Shown here piece after piece: positions 15,843-24,124 of a stretch of 64,000 nt of DNA. Numbering within the stretch: the first letter of the stretch is position 1; every line of letters starts with the position of its first letter. A program made the position numbers and the translations under genes. A model generated the notes under the pieces. The model ran no database searches, was not told the origin of the DNA, and worked only from the letters and a program-made list of their open reading frames with translations. Origin of the DNA: Paucidesulfovibrio longus DSM 6739 (lineage in GTDB: Bacteria; Desulfobacterota; Desulfovibrionia; Desulfovibrionales; Desulfovibrionaceae); assembly GCF_000420485.1 (NCBI RefSeq), contig NZ_ATVA01000002.1:39775-103774 (forward strand), written 5' to 3'.

Positions 15843-17741
15843 ATGAGCCATTTCAAGAATCTCAAGCTGTTGCCGGGCGTGAAACGTCCGTCGGACGTGC
15901 GCCGGCTTTCCCTGTCCGAGCTGGACGTCATGGCCGCCGAGCTTCGGGAGGTGATCATCTCCCAGGTTTCCCAGTCCGGCGGCCACCTCGCCCCGAACCT
16001 GGGCACCGTGGAGCTGACCCTGGCGCTTTTCCGGGCCTTTGATTTCGAGAAAGACAAGATCGTCTGGGACGTGGGCCATCAGGCCTACGCCCACAAGATC
16101 CTCTCCGGCAGGCTGGAGCGGTTCCACACCCTGCGCCAGTTCGGCGGCATCAGCGGGTTTCCGCGCATGGCCGAAAGCCCCTACGACCATTTCGGGGTCG
16201 GCCATTCCTCCACGTCCATCTCCGCAGGCCTGGGCATCGCCACGGCGCGCGACCTCGCAGGGGAGGACTACAACGTCGTCTCGGTCATCGGGGACGGCTC
16301 CCTCACGGCCGGGCTGGCCTTCGAGGGCCTGAACCAGGCGGGCGACCTGGAGCGCCCCTTCATCGTGGTGCTCAACGACAACGAGATGTCCATCTCCACC
16401 AACGTGGGCGCGCTCTCGCGCTTCCTCTCGCGCACGGTCTCGGCCCCTATGTTCGTGCGCTGGAAGGACTACGTGGAGCGGCGCATCAAGGACATTCCGC
16501 GCATCGGCGACGAGCTGCACCACTGGGCCAAGCGCGGCAAGGACTCGGTCAAGAGCTTCTTCACGCCGGGCATGCTCTTCGAGGCCTTCCGCTTCAACTA
16601 CGTCGGCCCCATCGACGGGCACGACATCGGCGCGCTCGTGGACACCTTCGAGCAGGTCCAGCGCATCAACACGCCCGTGCTGGTGCACGTGATGACCAAG
16701 AAGGGCAAGGGCTACAAGCCCGCCGAGGACAACCCGACCTATTTCCACGGCGTGGGCCGGTTCATGCCCGAAACAGGGCTCGCCCCCAAGCCCGCGCCCG
16801 GCGGCTGGGCCTCCTACACGGAGGTCTTCGGCGCGACGCTCTGCGCCCTGGCCCAGAAGGACGAGAAGATCGTGACCATCACGGCGGCCATGCCCGAAGG
16901 CACGGGCACGGACTGCTTCCGCAGCCGCTTTCCGGAACGGTTCGTGGATGTGGGCATCTGCGAGCAGCACGCCGTGACCTTTGCCGCGGGCCTGGCCACG
17001 CGCGGGTTCAAGCCCGCCGTGTCCATCTATTCCACCTTCCTTCAGCGCTCCTACGACCAGATCGTGCACGACGTCTGCCTCCAGAACCTGAACGTGAAGT
17101 TCTTCATGGACCGGGGCGGGCTCGTGGGCGCGGACGGCGCCACCCACCACGGGGCCTTCGACCTCTCCTTCCTGCGGCACATCCCGAACATGGTGCTCAT
17201 GGCCCCCAAGGACGAGAACGAACTGGCCCGGATGATGGCCACGGCCTTTGCCGTGCAGGGGCCGGTGGCCGTGCGCTACCCGCGCGGCACCGGAGCGGGC
17301 GTTGCCGTCGAGCCGGAGATGCGGCCCCTGGAGCTGGGACGCGGAGAACTGGAACGCGACGGCAGGGACGGCCTGATCGTGGCCCTCGGCTCGCGCGTCT
17401 ACCCCTCGCTGGAAGCGGCCTTGGAGCTGGCCGAGAACGGCGGGCCGGACATGGCCGTGTTCAACGCCCGCTTCGTCAAGCCGCTGCCCGTGGAGCAGCT
17501 TCTCGAGCTGGCCGCGCGCTTCAAGCGCATCGTCATCGTGGAAGAGAACGCGGCCCAGGGCGGCTTCTCCTCGGCCGTGCTCGAAGCCCTGGCCGACAAC
17601 GACATGCTGGACGGCCTGCGCATCAAGCGGCTGGCCCTGCCCGATCATTTCGTGGAGCACGGAACCCAGAAGGAACTGCGCGCCATGCTCGGCATCGACA
17701 AGAACGGCATCAAGAAGGCCGCGCAGGAAATCACCGCGTGA
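15843..17741 (+). CDS. dxs: 1-deoxy-D-xylulose-5-phosphate synthase
   Basis: 632 residues from the ATG at 15843. It makes DXP from pyruvate and glyceraldehyde 3-phosphate, the first step of the MEP isoprenoid pathway, using thiamine diphosphate. Visible motifs: SQSGGHLAPNLGTVELTLAL, DVGHQAYAHKILSGR, the ThDP/Mg motif GDGSLTAGLAFEGLNQAG with LNDNEMSIS, the transketolase pyrimidine-domain segment VDVGICEQHAVTFAAGLA, and the C-terminal VEENAAQGGFSSAVLE. The length is normal. The stop overlaps the next GTG start. The downstream enzymes ispG and ispH are elsewhere in this window. Confidence 0.97.
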   Translation: MSHFKNLKLLPGVKRPSDVRRLSLSELDVMAAELREVIISQVSQSGGHLAPNLGTVELTLALFRAFDFEKDKIVWDVGHQAYAHKILSGRLERFHTLRQFGGISGFPRMAESPYDHFGVGHSSTSISAGLGIATARDLAGEDYNVVSVIGDGSLTAGLAFEGLNQAGDLERPFIVVLNDNEMSISTNVGALSRFLSRTVSAPMFVRWKDYVERRIKDIPRIGDELHHWAKRGKDSVKSFFTPGMLFEAFRFNYVGPIDGHDIGALVDTFEQVQRINTPVLVHVMTKKGKGYKPAEDNPTYFHGVGRFMPETGLAPKPAPGGWASYTEVFGATLCALAQKDEKIVTITAAMPEGTGTDCFRSRFPERFVDVGICEQHAVTFAAGLATRGFKPAVSIYSTFLQRSYDQIVHDVCLQNLNVKFFMDRGGLVGADGATHHGAFDLSFLRHIPNMVLMAPKDENELARMMATAFAVQGPVAVRYPRGTGAGVAVEPEMRPLELGRGELERDGRDGLIVALGSRVYPSLEAALELAENGGPDMAVFNARFVKPLPVEQLLELAARFKRIVIVEENAAQGGFSSAVLEALADNDMLDGLRIKRLALPDHFVEHGTQKELRAMLGIDKNGIKKAAQEITA

Positions 17742-18247
17742 AGCTCCTGCCGCGGCAAGGCTCGGCCCGGCGGGCGGCCTCGCGTGGGCCGCGCGCGGCT
17801 GCCCAATACGGCTTTTCCCTTTTTCGGCGCTCCTGCGGCGTGCTGGTCCCGCTCCTGCTCTGCTGGCTGGCCACGGGCTGCGCCCAGCGCTACGCGCCCG
17901 GCGACTCGGCCTGCCCCGCGCAGACCTGGCAGGACGTGGCCGAGATCGTGCGCAGCGAGCCAGCGCCGCCGAACAGCGGCGGCAGTCCCGGCGGCGCAGG
18001 GGCGCGGCCGTTCGTGGTCGAGTTCCGCATCGTGGGCGACGCAGCCCCGGAAAACAGCGCGGTGCGGCGGCGCACCACCCCCTTCATGCTGACGCTGGGC
18101 GCGGGCGGCCTGCCGGACGAGGAATACGTCCGGCGCAACGGCCTGAGCCTGGGTGCCAAGCTGCCCGTGCGCATCACCGAAGGATTTCCCGAAGACCGCT
18201 GGACCTACTGCGGAGGCGTGCAGATCCGCTTCGAGGGGCTGCGCTAG
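17738..18247 (+). CDS. Putative lipoprotein of unknown function
   Basis: 169 residues from a GTG overlapping the dxs stop (GTGA). A basic N-terminal stretch of about 33 residues leads into VLVPLLLCWLATGC, a good lipobox with Cys48. The n-region is unusually long, so a later start is possible. The mature part is small, with DEEYVRRNGLSLGAKLPVRI and a C-terminal WTYCGGVQIRFEGL. Nothing identifies a function. It is the last gene of the xseA-dxs unit, ahead of a strong terminator. Confidence 0.65.
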   Translation: MKLLPRQGSARRAASRGPRAAAQYGFSLFRRSCGVLVPLLLCWLATGCAQRYAPGDSACPAQTWQDVAEIVRSEPAPPNSGGSPGGAGARPFVVEFRIVGDAAPENSAVRRRTTPFMLTLGAGGLPDEEYVRRNGLSLGAKLPVRITEGFPEDRWTYCGGVQIRFEGLR

Positions 18248-18264
18248 GGCGCGGGAGCGCATGC

Positions 18265-18299
18265 AAAAGGCCGGGAAGCGTGTCGCTTCCCGGCCTTTT
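18265..18299. terminator. Strong bidirectional intrinsic terminator
   Basis: A perfect 16-bp stem (18265-18280 with 18284-18299) has a 3-nt loop, AAAA on one side and TTTT on the other. It lies between convergent genes. Confidence 0.88.
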
Positions 18300-18322
18300 C
18301 GCTTTCTGTTCCGGTCCGTCGG

Positions 18323-18808
18323 CTACTTTCCGCAGCACTTCTTGTACTTTTTGCCGCTGCCGCAGGGGCAGGGCTCGTTGCGGCCGACCTTGGGCTCGGC
18401 CCGGCGCTGGGGCTCGCCGCGCACCTCGCCGTCCACGTAGATCCACTTGCCTTCCAGCTTGCGGAAGGTGCCCAGCTCGCGGTGGGCCTGGCGCATGCCG
18501 GACTGGGTGTAGCGGGCGATGAAATCCACCTTCCCGGCCTCGTCGCTCTCGCCGCCGTCTTCGGTGGCCACGATCTCAAGGCCGTCCCACTGTGCGCTTT
18601 CGGACCATTTCCGGGCCGAGTCGATGTCGAACTGTTCCCGCTCTTCGGGCAGCAGGGTGTCGCGCAGGTATTCGAGCTTTCCCGTGGCGTAGGCCGTGTA
18701 CCGGGAGCGCATCAGGGCCTCGGCCGTGGGGGCGTCGGCAGCGCCTTCGATGTAGGGTCCGCAGCATTCGGCAAGGGCTTTGCCGCTTCCGCAGGCGCAA
18801 TTGCTCAT
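18323..18808 (-). CDS. YchJ-family protein with SEC-C motifs at both ends
   Basis: 161 residues. An N-terminal SEC-C zinc motif ([17 protein letters not shown]), a central NTF2-like YchJ domain ([20 protein letters not shown], then [13 protein letters not shown] and VDFIARY) and a second SEC-C at the C terminus ([17 protein letters not shown]) are all present. SEC-C motifs bind zinc and in SecA contact SecB and ribosomes. The exact role of YchJ (UPF0225) proteins is not established. The ribosome site GGAGG lies just upstream of the start. Confidence 0.92.
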   Translation of the reverse strand: MSNCACGSGKALAECCGPYIEGAADAPTAEALMRSRYTAYATGKLEYLRDTLLPEEREQFDIDSARKWSESAQWDGLEIVATEDGGESDEAGKVDFIARYTQSGMRQAHRELGTFRKLEGKWIYVDGEVRGEPQRRAEPKVGRNEPCPCGSGKKYKKCCGK

Positions 18809-18983
18809 ATCTTTTTCCTCCGTCGCTCAAGGCGCGTGTGGTTTTGCGCGGTTGTAGCGGATTCCGCGCCGGATGGAAAGCGCGCGCCGCGCTCCCCGCG
18901 CAGTGCGGCATCCGTTTTCTGCCGCCGGAGGCATGCCTTTTCCAGGCTTATCAATCGCCGGGGAATCTGGTATCCCTGCGGCC

Positions 18984-19409
18984 ATGCTGTACGTTTCCGA
19001 AGGGCTCTCCATTCCTCTCAAGGAGATCAGGATATCGGCGGTGCGCTCGTCCGGGCCGGGAGGCCAGCACGTGAACACCACGGCCACCAAGGCGGTGCTG
19101 CGTTTCGACCTGGAGCGCAGCGGCGCCTTGACCCCGTTTCAGAAAATGATCCTGAAGGGCAAGCTGCGCAGGCGCATCGGCAAGGACGGTTGCCTGACCC
19201 TGAGCTGCCAGGTGCACCGCAGCTTCGAACAGAACCGCGAGGAAGTGCTGCGCCGTTTCGCACGCCTTGTGGACGAGGCCCTGACCCCGGTGCTGGAGCG
19301 AATCCGGCCCCGCGTCCCCGGCGGCCAGCGCCGCAAGCGGGTGGAAGCCAAGAAACGCCGCGCCTCCATCAAGAAGACGCGCGGCCCCGTGCGCGGCGAG
19401 GACCATTGA
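18984..19409 (+). CDS. arfB: Alternative ribosome-rescue factor B (peptidyl-tRNA hydrolase, YaeJ/ICT1 family)
   Basis: 141 residues from the ATG at 18984, matching the usual 140. The GGQ catalytic motif is at 26-28 (SSGPGGQHVNTTATKA), and the C-terminal basic tail needed for entering the empty mRNA channel is present (RRKRVEAKKRRASIKKTRG). It hydrolyses peptidyl-tRNA on stalled, non-stop ribosomes. An in-frame ATG further upstream (18873) would add a non-conserved extension and is rejected. The gene is separate from its neighbours and follows the divergent ychJ-like gene. Confidence 0.93.
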   Translation: MLYVSEGLSIPLKEIRISAVRSSGPGGQHVNTTATKAVLRFDLERSGALTPFQKMILKGKLRRRIGKDGCLTLSCQVHRSFEQNREEVLRRFARLVDEALTPVLERIRPRVPGGQRRKRVEAKKRRASIKKTRGPVRGEDH

Positions 19410-19499
19410 TCCTTGCCCCGACGAGAATCCGGAACCTGACCCGACCCGACGGCAACCCCTTCCGGCGCATCGCCGCCGACCAAACGGAGCATCCCGCCC

Positions 19500-20033
19500 A
19501 TGGCGCCTGAGTTCGATCTCTTTCTTCTGGAGGACATGGACAAGTACCAGGTCCGCGAATACGTCTCGACCCTGCTCTGGCAGATCCGCATCTGCGACGC
19601 CTTCTGGTTCCTGAACGTGGAGCAGCGCCACGGCCTGGCCGAGGCCGAGAAGATCAACGAGCTGGTCTGGGACAAGGTCGGCGCTCTGGCCGCGCGCGAC
19701 ATCGTGGAACGGTTCGGCCCGTTCGAGGACTCGCCTCGCGGCTTCTGGGAAGCCTACGAATATCTTTGCTGGTCGCCCATGGTCGAGTATCAGGTCGAGG
19801 AAGAGGAGGACGCGCTCACGGTCACGGTGCGTTCCTGCCCGGCCCAGGCGGGCCGCCGCAAGCACGGCCTGGGACCGTATGCCTGCCGGGAGATGCACGG
19901 CGGGGAATACCGCCGCTTCGCCGAGCTGGCCGCGCCTTCCGTGCGGGTGGAATGCGTGCATGCGCCCCCGGACGACACGGAGCGCGACTACGACTGCCGC
20001 TGGCGGTTCGCGGCCCGCAAATCCGGGGACTAG
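19500..20033 (+). CDS. Cytosolic protein of unknown function, DUF6125-like
   Basis: 177 residues, soluble. The N-terminal half is helical (LWQIRICDAFWFLNVEQRHG), and the C-terminal half has conserved-looking cysteines and aromatic residues (SCPAQAGRRKHGLGPYACREM, then VECVHAPPDDTERDYDCRW). The pattern resembles DUF6125/L-2-ATC hydrolase-like proteins of sulfate-reducing bacteria, by memory of the family and not proven here. Its stop TAG shares CTAG with the stop of the convergent gene. Confidence 0.65.
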   Translation: MAPEFDLFLLEDMDKYQVREYVSTLLWQIRICDAFWFLNVEQRHGLAEAEKINELVWDKVGALAARDIVERFGPFEDSPRGFWEAYEYLCWSPMVEYQVEEEEDALTVTVRSCPAQAGRRKHGLGPYACREMHGGEYRRFAELAAPSVRVECVHAPPDDTERDYDCRWRFAARKSGD

Positions 20034-20854
20034 CCCCGGTCCCAGGGCCAGACCGGGCCGAGCGTCTTCAGGCTCGTTTCCACATCCCTCTCGAAATTCA
20101 CTTCCAGGGTGACCACGGGACGCGGCGTGTCCGGATGGCTGCGCAGCAGCGCGTCGAAGAGCCGGGCGAAATCGATGCGCCCCTGGCCCACTCCCTTGTG
20201 CTGGTCCGCCGTGCCGTCGTTGTCGTGCAGGTGCATCTGGCCCAGGCGCGCGCCCAGCCGCCGCACCCAGTCCTCCGGCGGCGTCCTGCCGAAGACGTGC
20301 ATGTGTCCGGCGTCCAGGCACCAGCCCGCCTTGCCGTCCAGCGCCTCGAGGAGCGGGGCGAGCTGGCCGGGGCGTTCGTGGCAGATGTTCTCCAGCATGA
20401 TCCTCGTACCCTGGTCCCGCGCGGTCCGGGCCGTCCAATCCATCAGCGGCAGCGCCCGCTCGTTCCAGGCCGCGTACTGCGCATCCGTCATGTATTCGGG
20501 CTGCCCGCCGTGGACCACCACGCAGACGGGCCGCAGCGTTTCGCAGAGCCGCAGGGTCCGCTCCAGGGCCGTGCGGGCCCGGCTGCGCTCGCGTTCGTCC
20601 TGCGATCCGAAGTTCAGGCCGAGAAAGGGCGCGTGCACCGTGCAGGGCAGTCCGCGTTTTGCCAGGGCCTCGGCTGCGGGGCGCAGGTCGGAAGGTTCGA
20701 GCTGCTCGGCCTGGGCGGCGTCGAAGCATATTTCCGGCCGCATGCCGCGCTGGACGAAGAGTTCCAGCGCTCCCTTGATCAACCGGGAGTAGGGGAGCTT
20801 GACGAAGAAACGGTCCAGGGGAAGTCCGGGAAGGGTGGGGGAGGAAGAATTCAT
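20030..20854 (-). CDS. Sugar phosphate isomerase/epimerase-like TIM barrel (AP-endonuclease 2 superfamily)
   Basis: 274 residues. The barrel motifs are clear: PEICFDA, CTVHAPFLGLNFGS, VCVVVHGGQPEYM, IMLENICHERP, AGWCLDAGHMHVFG and LGQMHLHDNDGTADQHKGVGQG, ending with VVTLEVNF. The His, Glu and Asp ligands of the metal site (HAPF, LENI, DAGHMH, HLHDN, LEV) are present, so it should be an active isomerase, epimerase or endonuclease-type enzyme. The substrate is unknown. A TATAAT-like box lies about 110 bp upstream (20966-20971, minus strand). Confidence 0.82.
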   Translation of the reverse strand: MNSSSPTLPGLPLDRFFVKLPYSRLIKGALELFVQRGMRPEICFDAAQAEQLEPSDLRPAAEALAKRGLPCTVHAPFLGLNFGSQDERERSRARTALERTLRLCETLRPVCVVVHGGQPEYMTDAQYAAWNERALPLMDWTARTARDQGTRIMLENICHERPGQLAPLLEALDGKAGWCLDAGHMHVFGRTPPEDWVRRLGARLGQMHLHDNDGTADQHKGVGQGRIDFARLFDALLRSHPDTPRPVVTLEVNFERDVETSLKTLGPVWPWDRG

Positions 20855-20965
20855 GCCCGCAGGCTAGCGCGGGGGAGCCGCGCAGGCAAGCGCATTCCTC
20901 TGCTGCCGGACGGGCTCCATCCGGGCAGCTGCGAATGGTGAAAGCGGCGGCGCGCTTTAAATATG

Positions 20966-20971
20966 ATTATA
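20966..20971 (-). promoter_or_regulatory. Possible -10 box for the TIM-barrel isomerase gene
   Basis: TATAAT on the minus strand sits in the only AT-rich patch of the 188-bp gap. No clear -35 box is seen, so this is tentative. Confidence 0.3.
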
Positions 20972-21042
20972 TGTCTATGTATTGATTTTCTTTGCCGCCG
21001 GGCCGCAGCGGACTATTCCGGTCAGACCCGGCAGGAGAGCAG

Positions 21043-21912
21043 CTATTTCTCCACGTCCAGGTCGCGTTTCTTGGAGTAGAGGAAGCGCAGGAAATCGTAC
21101 TCGAAGGGCGTGCCCGTGCTGTGGTAGCGGAAGGGCATCCGCGCGCGCTTGTCCACGGCGCGGACCACGGTGTTCGCCTGGCGCACGGGGTTGCGGTCGC
21201 CCGCGTCCGCGGCGTCGTAGATCATCTCCATCTCGTAATAGCTGAAGACCATGTCCACGGCGGTTCCGAGGGTATCGCGCGCGTTGGACGGGCCGTACAC
21301 CGGCAGGACCACGTATGGCCCCTTGCCCATGCCCCAGACGCCGAGGGTCTGGCCGAAGTCTTCGTCCTGGCGGGCAATGCCCATGTCCGAGGCCGGGTCC
21401 AGGAAGCCGGCGACCCCCAGGGTGGAGTTCATCACGAAGCGTCCCAGGGTGACGCCGCTCTTGCGCAGCTTGCCCTGGAGCAGGCAGTTCAGCAGGGTCG
21501 GCACCTCGTTGAGGTTGTCGATGGCGTTGGATACGCCGTCGCGCACGCCCTGGGGCAGCACGAATTCGTAGCTGCGCACCAGGGGCAGGAACACGGCTTC
21601 GTCGAAGTTCGCGTTGAATTCGTAGATGGCCCGGTTCATCCGTTCCAGGGGGTCGGGAACGTAGAGGAAGGAATCCCGCGTTGGATGCTGCGCGGCCTGC
21701 TCCGAAACCACGTGGGAAACGGGCGTGCGGAAGGGGGCGCGGTCTTGTGTTCCGCTCTGCGCGGCCGGGCCGGGAGCCAGCTCCGGAACCTGGACCCGCG
21801 CGGCGCAGCCCGCGCACAGAAGGACCGCCAGGAGCAGCGCCGCACGGAGCAGGCCGGGCCGGGGCCGGACCGGGGAAGGGCTGGGCATGGTCAGGCGGAC
21901 GCGGCTAGACAC
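21043..21912 (-). CDS. mlaA: MlaA-family outer-membrane lipoprotein (phospholipid transport)
   Basis: 289 residues from a GTG at 21912 with an AGGAGG site 6 bases upstream; the GTG overlaps the stop of the hydrolase gene. The signal ends in LLCAGC (Cys36 is the lipid site). MlaA signatures: DPLERMNRAIYEFNANFDEAV, LPQGVRDGVSNAIDNLNEVP, GRFVMNSTLGVAGFLDPA, DFGQTLGVWGMGKGPYVVLP and GPSNARDTLG. MlaA removes mislocalised phospholipid from the outer leaflet of the outer membrane and passes it to the Mla system. No other mla gene is in this window. Confidence 0.93.
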   Translation of the reverse strand: MSSRVRLTMPSPSPVRPRPGLLRAALLLAVLLCAGCAARVQVPELAPGPAAQSGTQDRAPFRTPVSHVVSEQAAQHPTRDSFLYVPDPLERMNRAIYEFNANFDEAVFLPLVRSYEFVLPQGVRDGVSNAIDNLNEVPTLLNCLLQGKLRKSGVTLGRFVMNSTLGVAGFLDPASDMGIARQDEDFGQTLGVWGMGKGPYVVLPVYGPSNARDTLGTAVDMVFSYYEMEMIYDAADAGDRNPVRQANTVVRAVDKRARMPFRYHSTGTPFEYDFLRFLYSKKRDLDVEK

Positions 21913-23248
21913 GGCTCGCCTCCTTGCCCGCTTCGGCGTTCCCGCTGCGTGCCTGCGGCGTTTTCGCCGCCTTGCCGGGCGCGCCCATCATTTCCTGCAT
22001 GCGCCGCGCAAAGGGCGCGTACTGGAAATTGCCGCAATGGCCGCCATGCTTGAAGAATTCCGCGCGTCCCGCGAATGTGGCCTTGAGAAAGTCCAGCTCG
22101 TCCGGGTCCAGAATGGGATCGTCCTCCGTGCCGAGCACGAAGACGTTGTCCGCTGCGCGCAGGAAACGGGCAATGCTCCGCAGGCTGCACTCGTGCAGCA
22201 CCGTGGCCAGCGTGGCCGCTGGATCGACGTATTGCACGTAGGGCAGGAGGAACTCCTTGACGTACTGCTCGAACGTCAGGCGGCTGGCCGCGTCGAAGTA
22301 GGGCAGCAGCGGGTCGTACAGGGACAGCTCCCTGTCCGGGGGCACCAGATAGCCCGCGCGCAGGAGCACGTCCGAGGTGAAGGACATGGAAGCGCAGGTC
22401 AGCCGGAAGCTGGAGCTGATCAGGGCCTGGAGCTGCTCCTCGCTCATGTGCAGCGTGTCGAAGAAGCGGAACAGGGCTTCGCTGTCCAGGTCGCCGAGGT
22501 CGTTGGCCTTGTAGAACTCCGTGAACTCGCGGATGAAGGTTCCTATGGCCGCCTCGGCCTTGGCCATGCCCGCTTCGCCGTTTCCCAGCCAGGAGTCGAA
22601 GTTCAGGGCCGAGCTGTAGAGATCCACGGGCGGATTGAGCATCAGCACGCGCTCGAAATCATAGACATGCGCGTGGGAGTCGCGCTCGGCCAGAAAGGCC
22701 GCGTGCAGCGCGCCCAGGCTGTAGCCCGCCAGCCGGTAGCCCGTGACCTGTCGCCGCGACTCCGCCTCGGTCCGGATCAGGCCCATGACCCGCCAGAGGT
22801 CGTCCACGTCCCAGGGCACGTAGCCCGCGATGCCGCGCCTGGAAGCGCTGACCAGAAACTGGAACTGCGTGGGCGAGTCGATGCAGGCCGTATGGAACCC
22901 CGCGTCGAAGAAAAGCTGTTGCAGGAACTGCATCTTGGATTCGTCGTAGCGCCCGCCCGTGCCCGCGATGAGGAAGACCAGCGGCGCGGGGCCGTCCTGC
23001 AGGAGCAGCGAATATTCCATGGCCGCGCTGTAGGAGAATACGTCCGGGATGACCCTGCCCTCGGCGCGGATCGAGAGCGTTTCGGGCCGTGGCGTTTCGC
23101 CCAGGTCGTAGCGCAGCTCCGGCGGCGTGCCGAAGATCGTGGCCTCGTAGGGACTGGCATAGGGGTAGGGAGCCTGCTCCGCAAAAACGGGCAAAGCCTG
23201 GAACAGGGCGAGCAGCAGAAGCGGCACAACGGCGACGTGTCGCAACAT
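21905..23248 (-). CDS. Secreted alpha/beta hydrolase coupled to mlaA
   Basis: 447 residues with a Sec signal (hydrophobic core about 5-20, cleavage after VFA). It has an alpha/beta-hydrolase core: LVFLIAGTGGRYDES for the oxyanion region, the nucleophile elbow LAGYSLGALHAAF, and later FVLGTEDDPILDPDE and FKHGGHCGNFQY for the acid and histidine. All three triad positions are plausible. The start has AAGGA upstream. Translation is coupled to mlaA, so a periplasmic lipase or acyltransferase acting with outer-membrane lipid traffic is an attractive but unproven role. Confidence 0.82.
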   Translation of the reverse strand: MLRHVAVVPLLLLALFQALPVFAEQAPYPYASPYEATIFGTPPELRYDLGETPRPETLSIRAEGRVIPDVFSYSAAMEYSLLLQDGPAPLVFLIAGTGGRYDESKMQFLQQLFFDAGFHTACIDSPTQFQFLVSASRRGIAGYVPWDVDDLWRVMGLIRTEAESRRQVTGYRLAGYSLGALHAAFLAERDSHAHVYDFERVLMLNPPVDLYSSALNFDSWLGNGEAGMAKAEAAIGTFIREFTEFYKANDLGDLDSEALFRFFDTLHMSEEQLQALISSSFRLTCASMSFTSDVLLRAGYLVPPDRELSLYDPLLPYFDAASRLTFEQYVKEFLLPYVQYVDPAATLATVLHECSLRSIARFLRAADNVFVLGTEDDPILDPDELDFLKATFAGRAEFFKHGGHCGNFQYAPFARRMQEMMGAPGKAAKTPQARSGNAEAGKEASRV

Positions 23249-23408
23249 CGAACATCCTTGGGTCGGGTGAGTGAAACGCGTGTTTACTGGCTACACGAAT
23301 CGGGCGGGGGGAACAAGAGAGGCGAACGATTCGGCGGCGGGAGTCCGGGGAAGGATGCAGCCGCAGGGCGGCCTGGGCCGCGCGCGGGAGACGGTTTTGA
23401 AAAAGGGT

Positions 23409-23447
23409 CCGGGGAAAACCTTTTCTTGCAGAAAAGGTTTTCCCCGG
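23409..23447 (-). terminator. Long perfect hairpin, terminator of the ispG-proS-exonuclease unit
   Basis: A 16-bp perfect inverted repeat (23409-23424 with 23432-23447) with a 7-nt loop has a run of T residues shortly after it on the minus strand. It lies 36 bp after the exonuclease stop. Confidence 0.8.
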
Positions 23448-23482
23448 TCGCTTCGTCCCGGCGGTCCGGGATCGAGTCTCGG

Positions 23483-24106
23483 CTAGAAAACGCCGAGTTT
23501 CTGGAAGGCGACGTAGAGTTCGCGGCTGATCCAGGCGTCGGTGGCCGCGTAGTCGATCTGCTTGGACGAGAGCGGGTCGCGCGCCCAGTTGGAGCACTGC
23601 GCGCCCTTGGAAACCCGGAAGCCGAGCAGGTTTGCCGAGAGGTTGCGCAGCCCGTGGGTCTGCATCTTGAGCTGCTGGGAGATCTGTCCCAGGTCCACAA
23701 ATCCTTTCGGCGTGAATTTGTAGATTTTCTTCAGCCCGACAAGGTCGTCGTGCACGGCCACGCCGGACTTGATCACTTCCGGGTCGGCGAGCAGCTTGGC
23801 GAGGCCTTTGTCCAGGCCCACATGCTGGAGCTGGATCACGAAAACGCGGTCCGCCGTGGCGAGCTGGAGCAGGTTGGGCGGTCCGGGCGTGTGGCCCTTT
23901 TTGAAAACGGGCCGGGTTTCCGTGTCGAACCCGATCAGCTCTTCGCCTTCCATGCGCGCGAGCGCCCATTCGAGCTGCTTCTTGTTGCGAATAACGCGGG
24001 TTTCACCTTCCCATTTGCGGATGGGCAATTCATTGATTTCGTCATTGGGGTACGGTCGCAGATGTTCTTCGGATATCTCGACGGCTTCGTTGATCTGTAT
24101 TTTCAT
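23483..24106 (-). CDS. DEDD-family 3'-5' exonuclease (RNase D/WRN-like)
   Basis: 207 residues. The exonuclease motifs are visible: Exo I LIGFDTETRP, Exo II region SGVAVHDDLVGLKK, and Exo III YAATDAWISRELY with the Tyr and Asp of DEDDy enzymes. There is no HRDC domain, so it is shorter than RNase D. Substrate choice between RNA and DNA is not evident. It starts 18 bp after proS and is probably co-transcribed with ispG and proS. Confidence 0.87.
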   Translation of the reverse strand: MKIQINEAVEISEEHLRPYPNDEINELPIRKWEGETRVIRNKKQLEWALARMEGEELIGFDTETRPVFKKGHTPGPPNLLQLATADRVFVIQLQHVGLDKGLAKLLADPEVIKSGVAVHDDLVGLKKIYKFTPKGFVDLGQISQQLKMQTHGLRNLSANLLGFRVSKGAQCSNWARDPLSSKQIDYAATDAWISRELYVAFQKLGVF

Positions 24107-24124
24107 GCGTTGTCGTTCGTGGTC

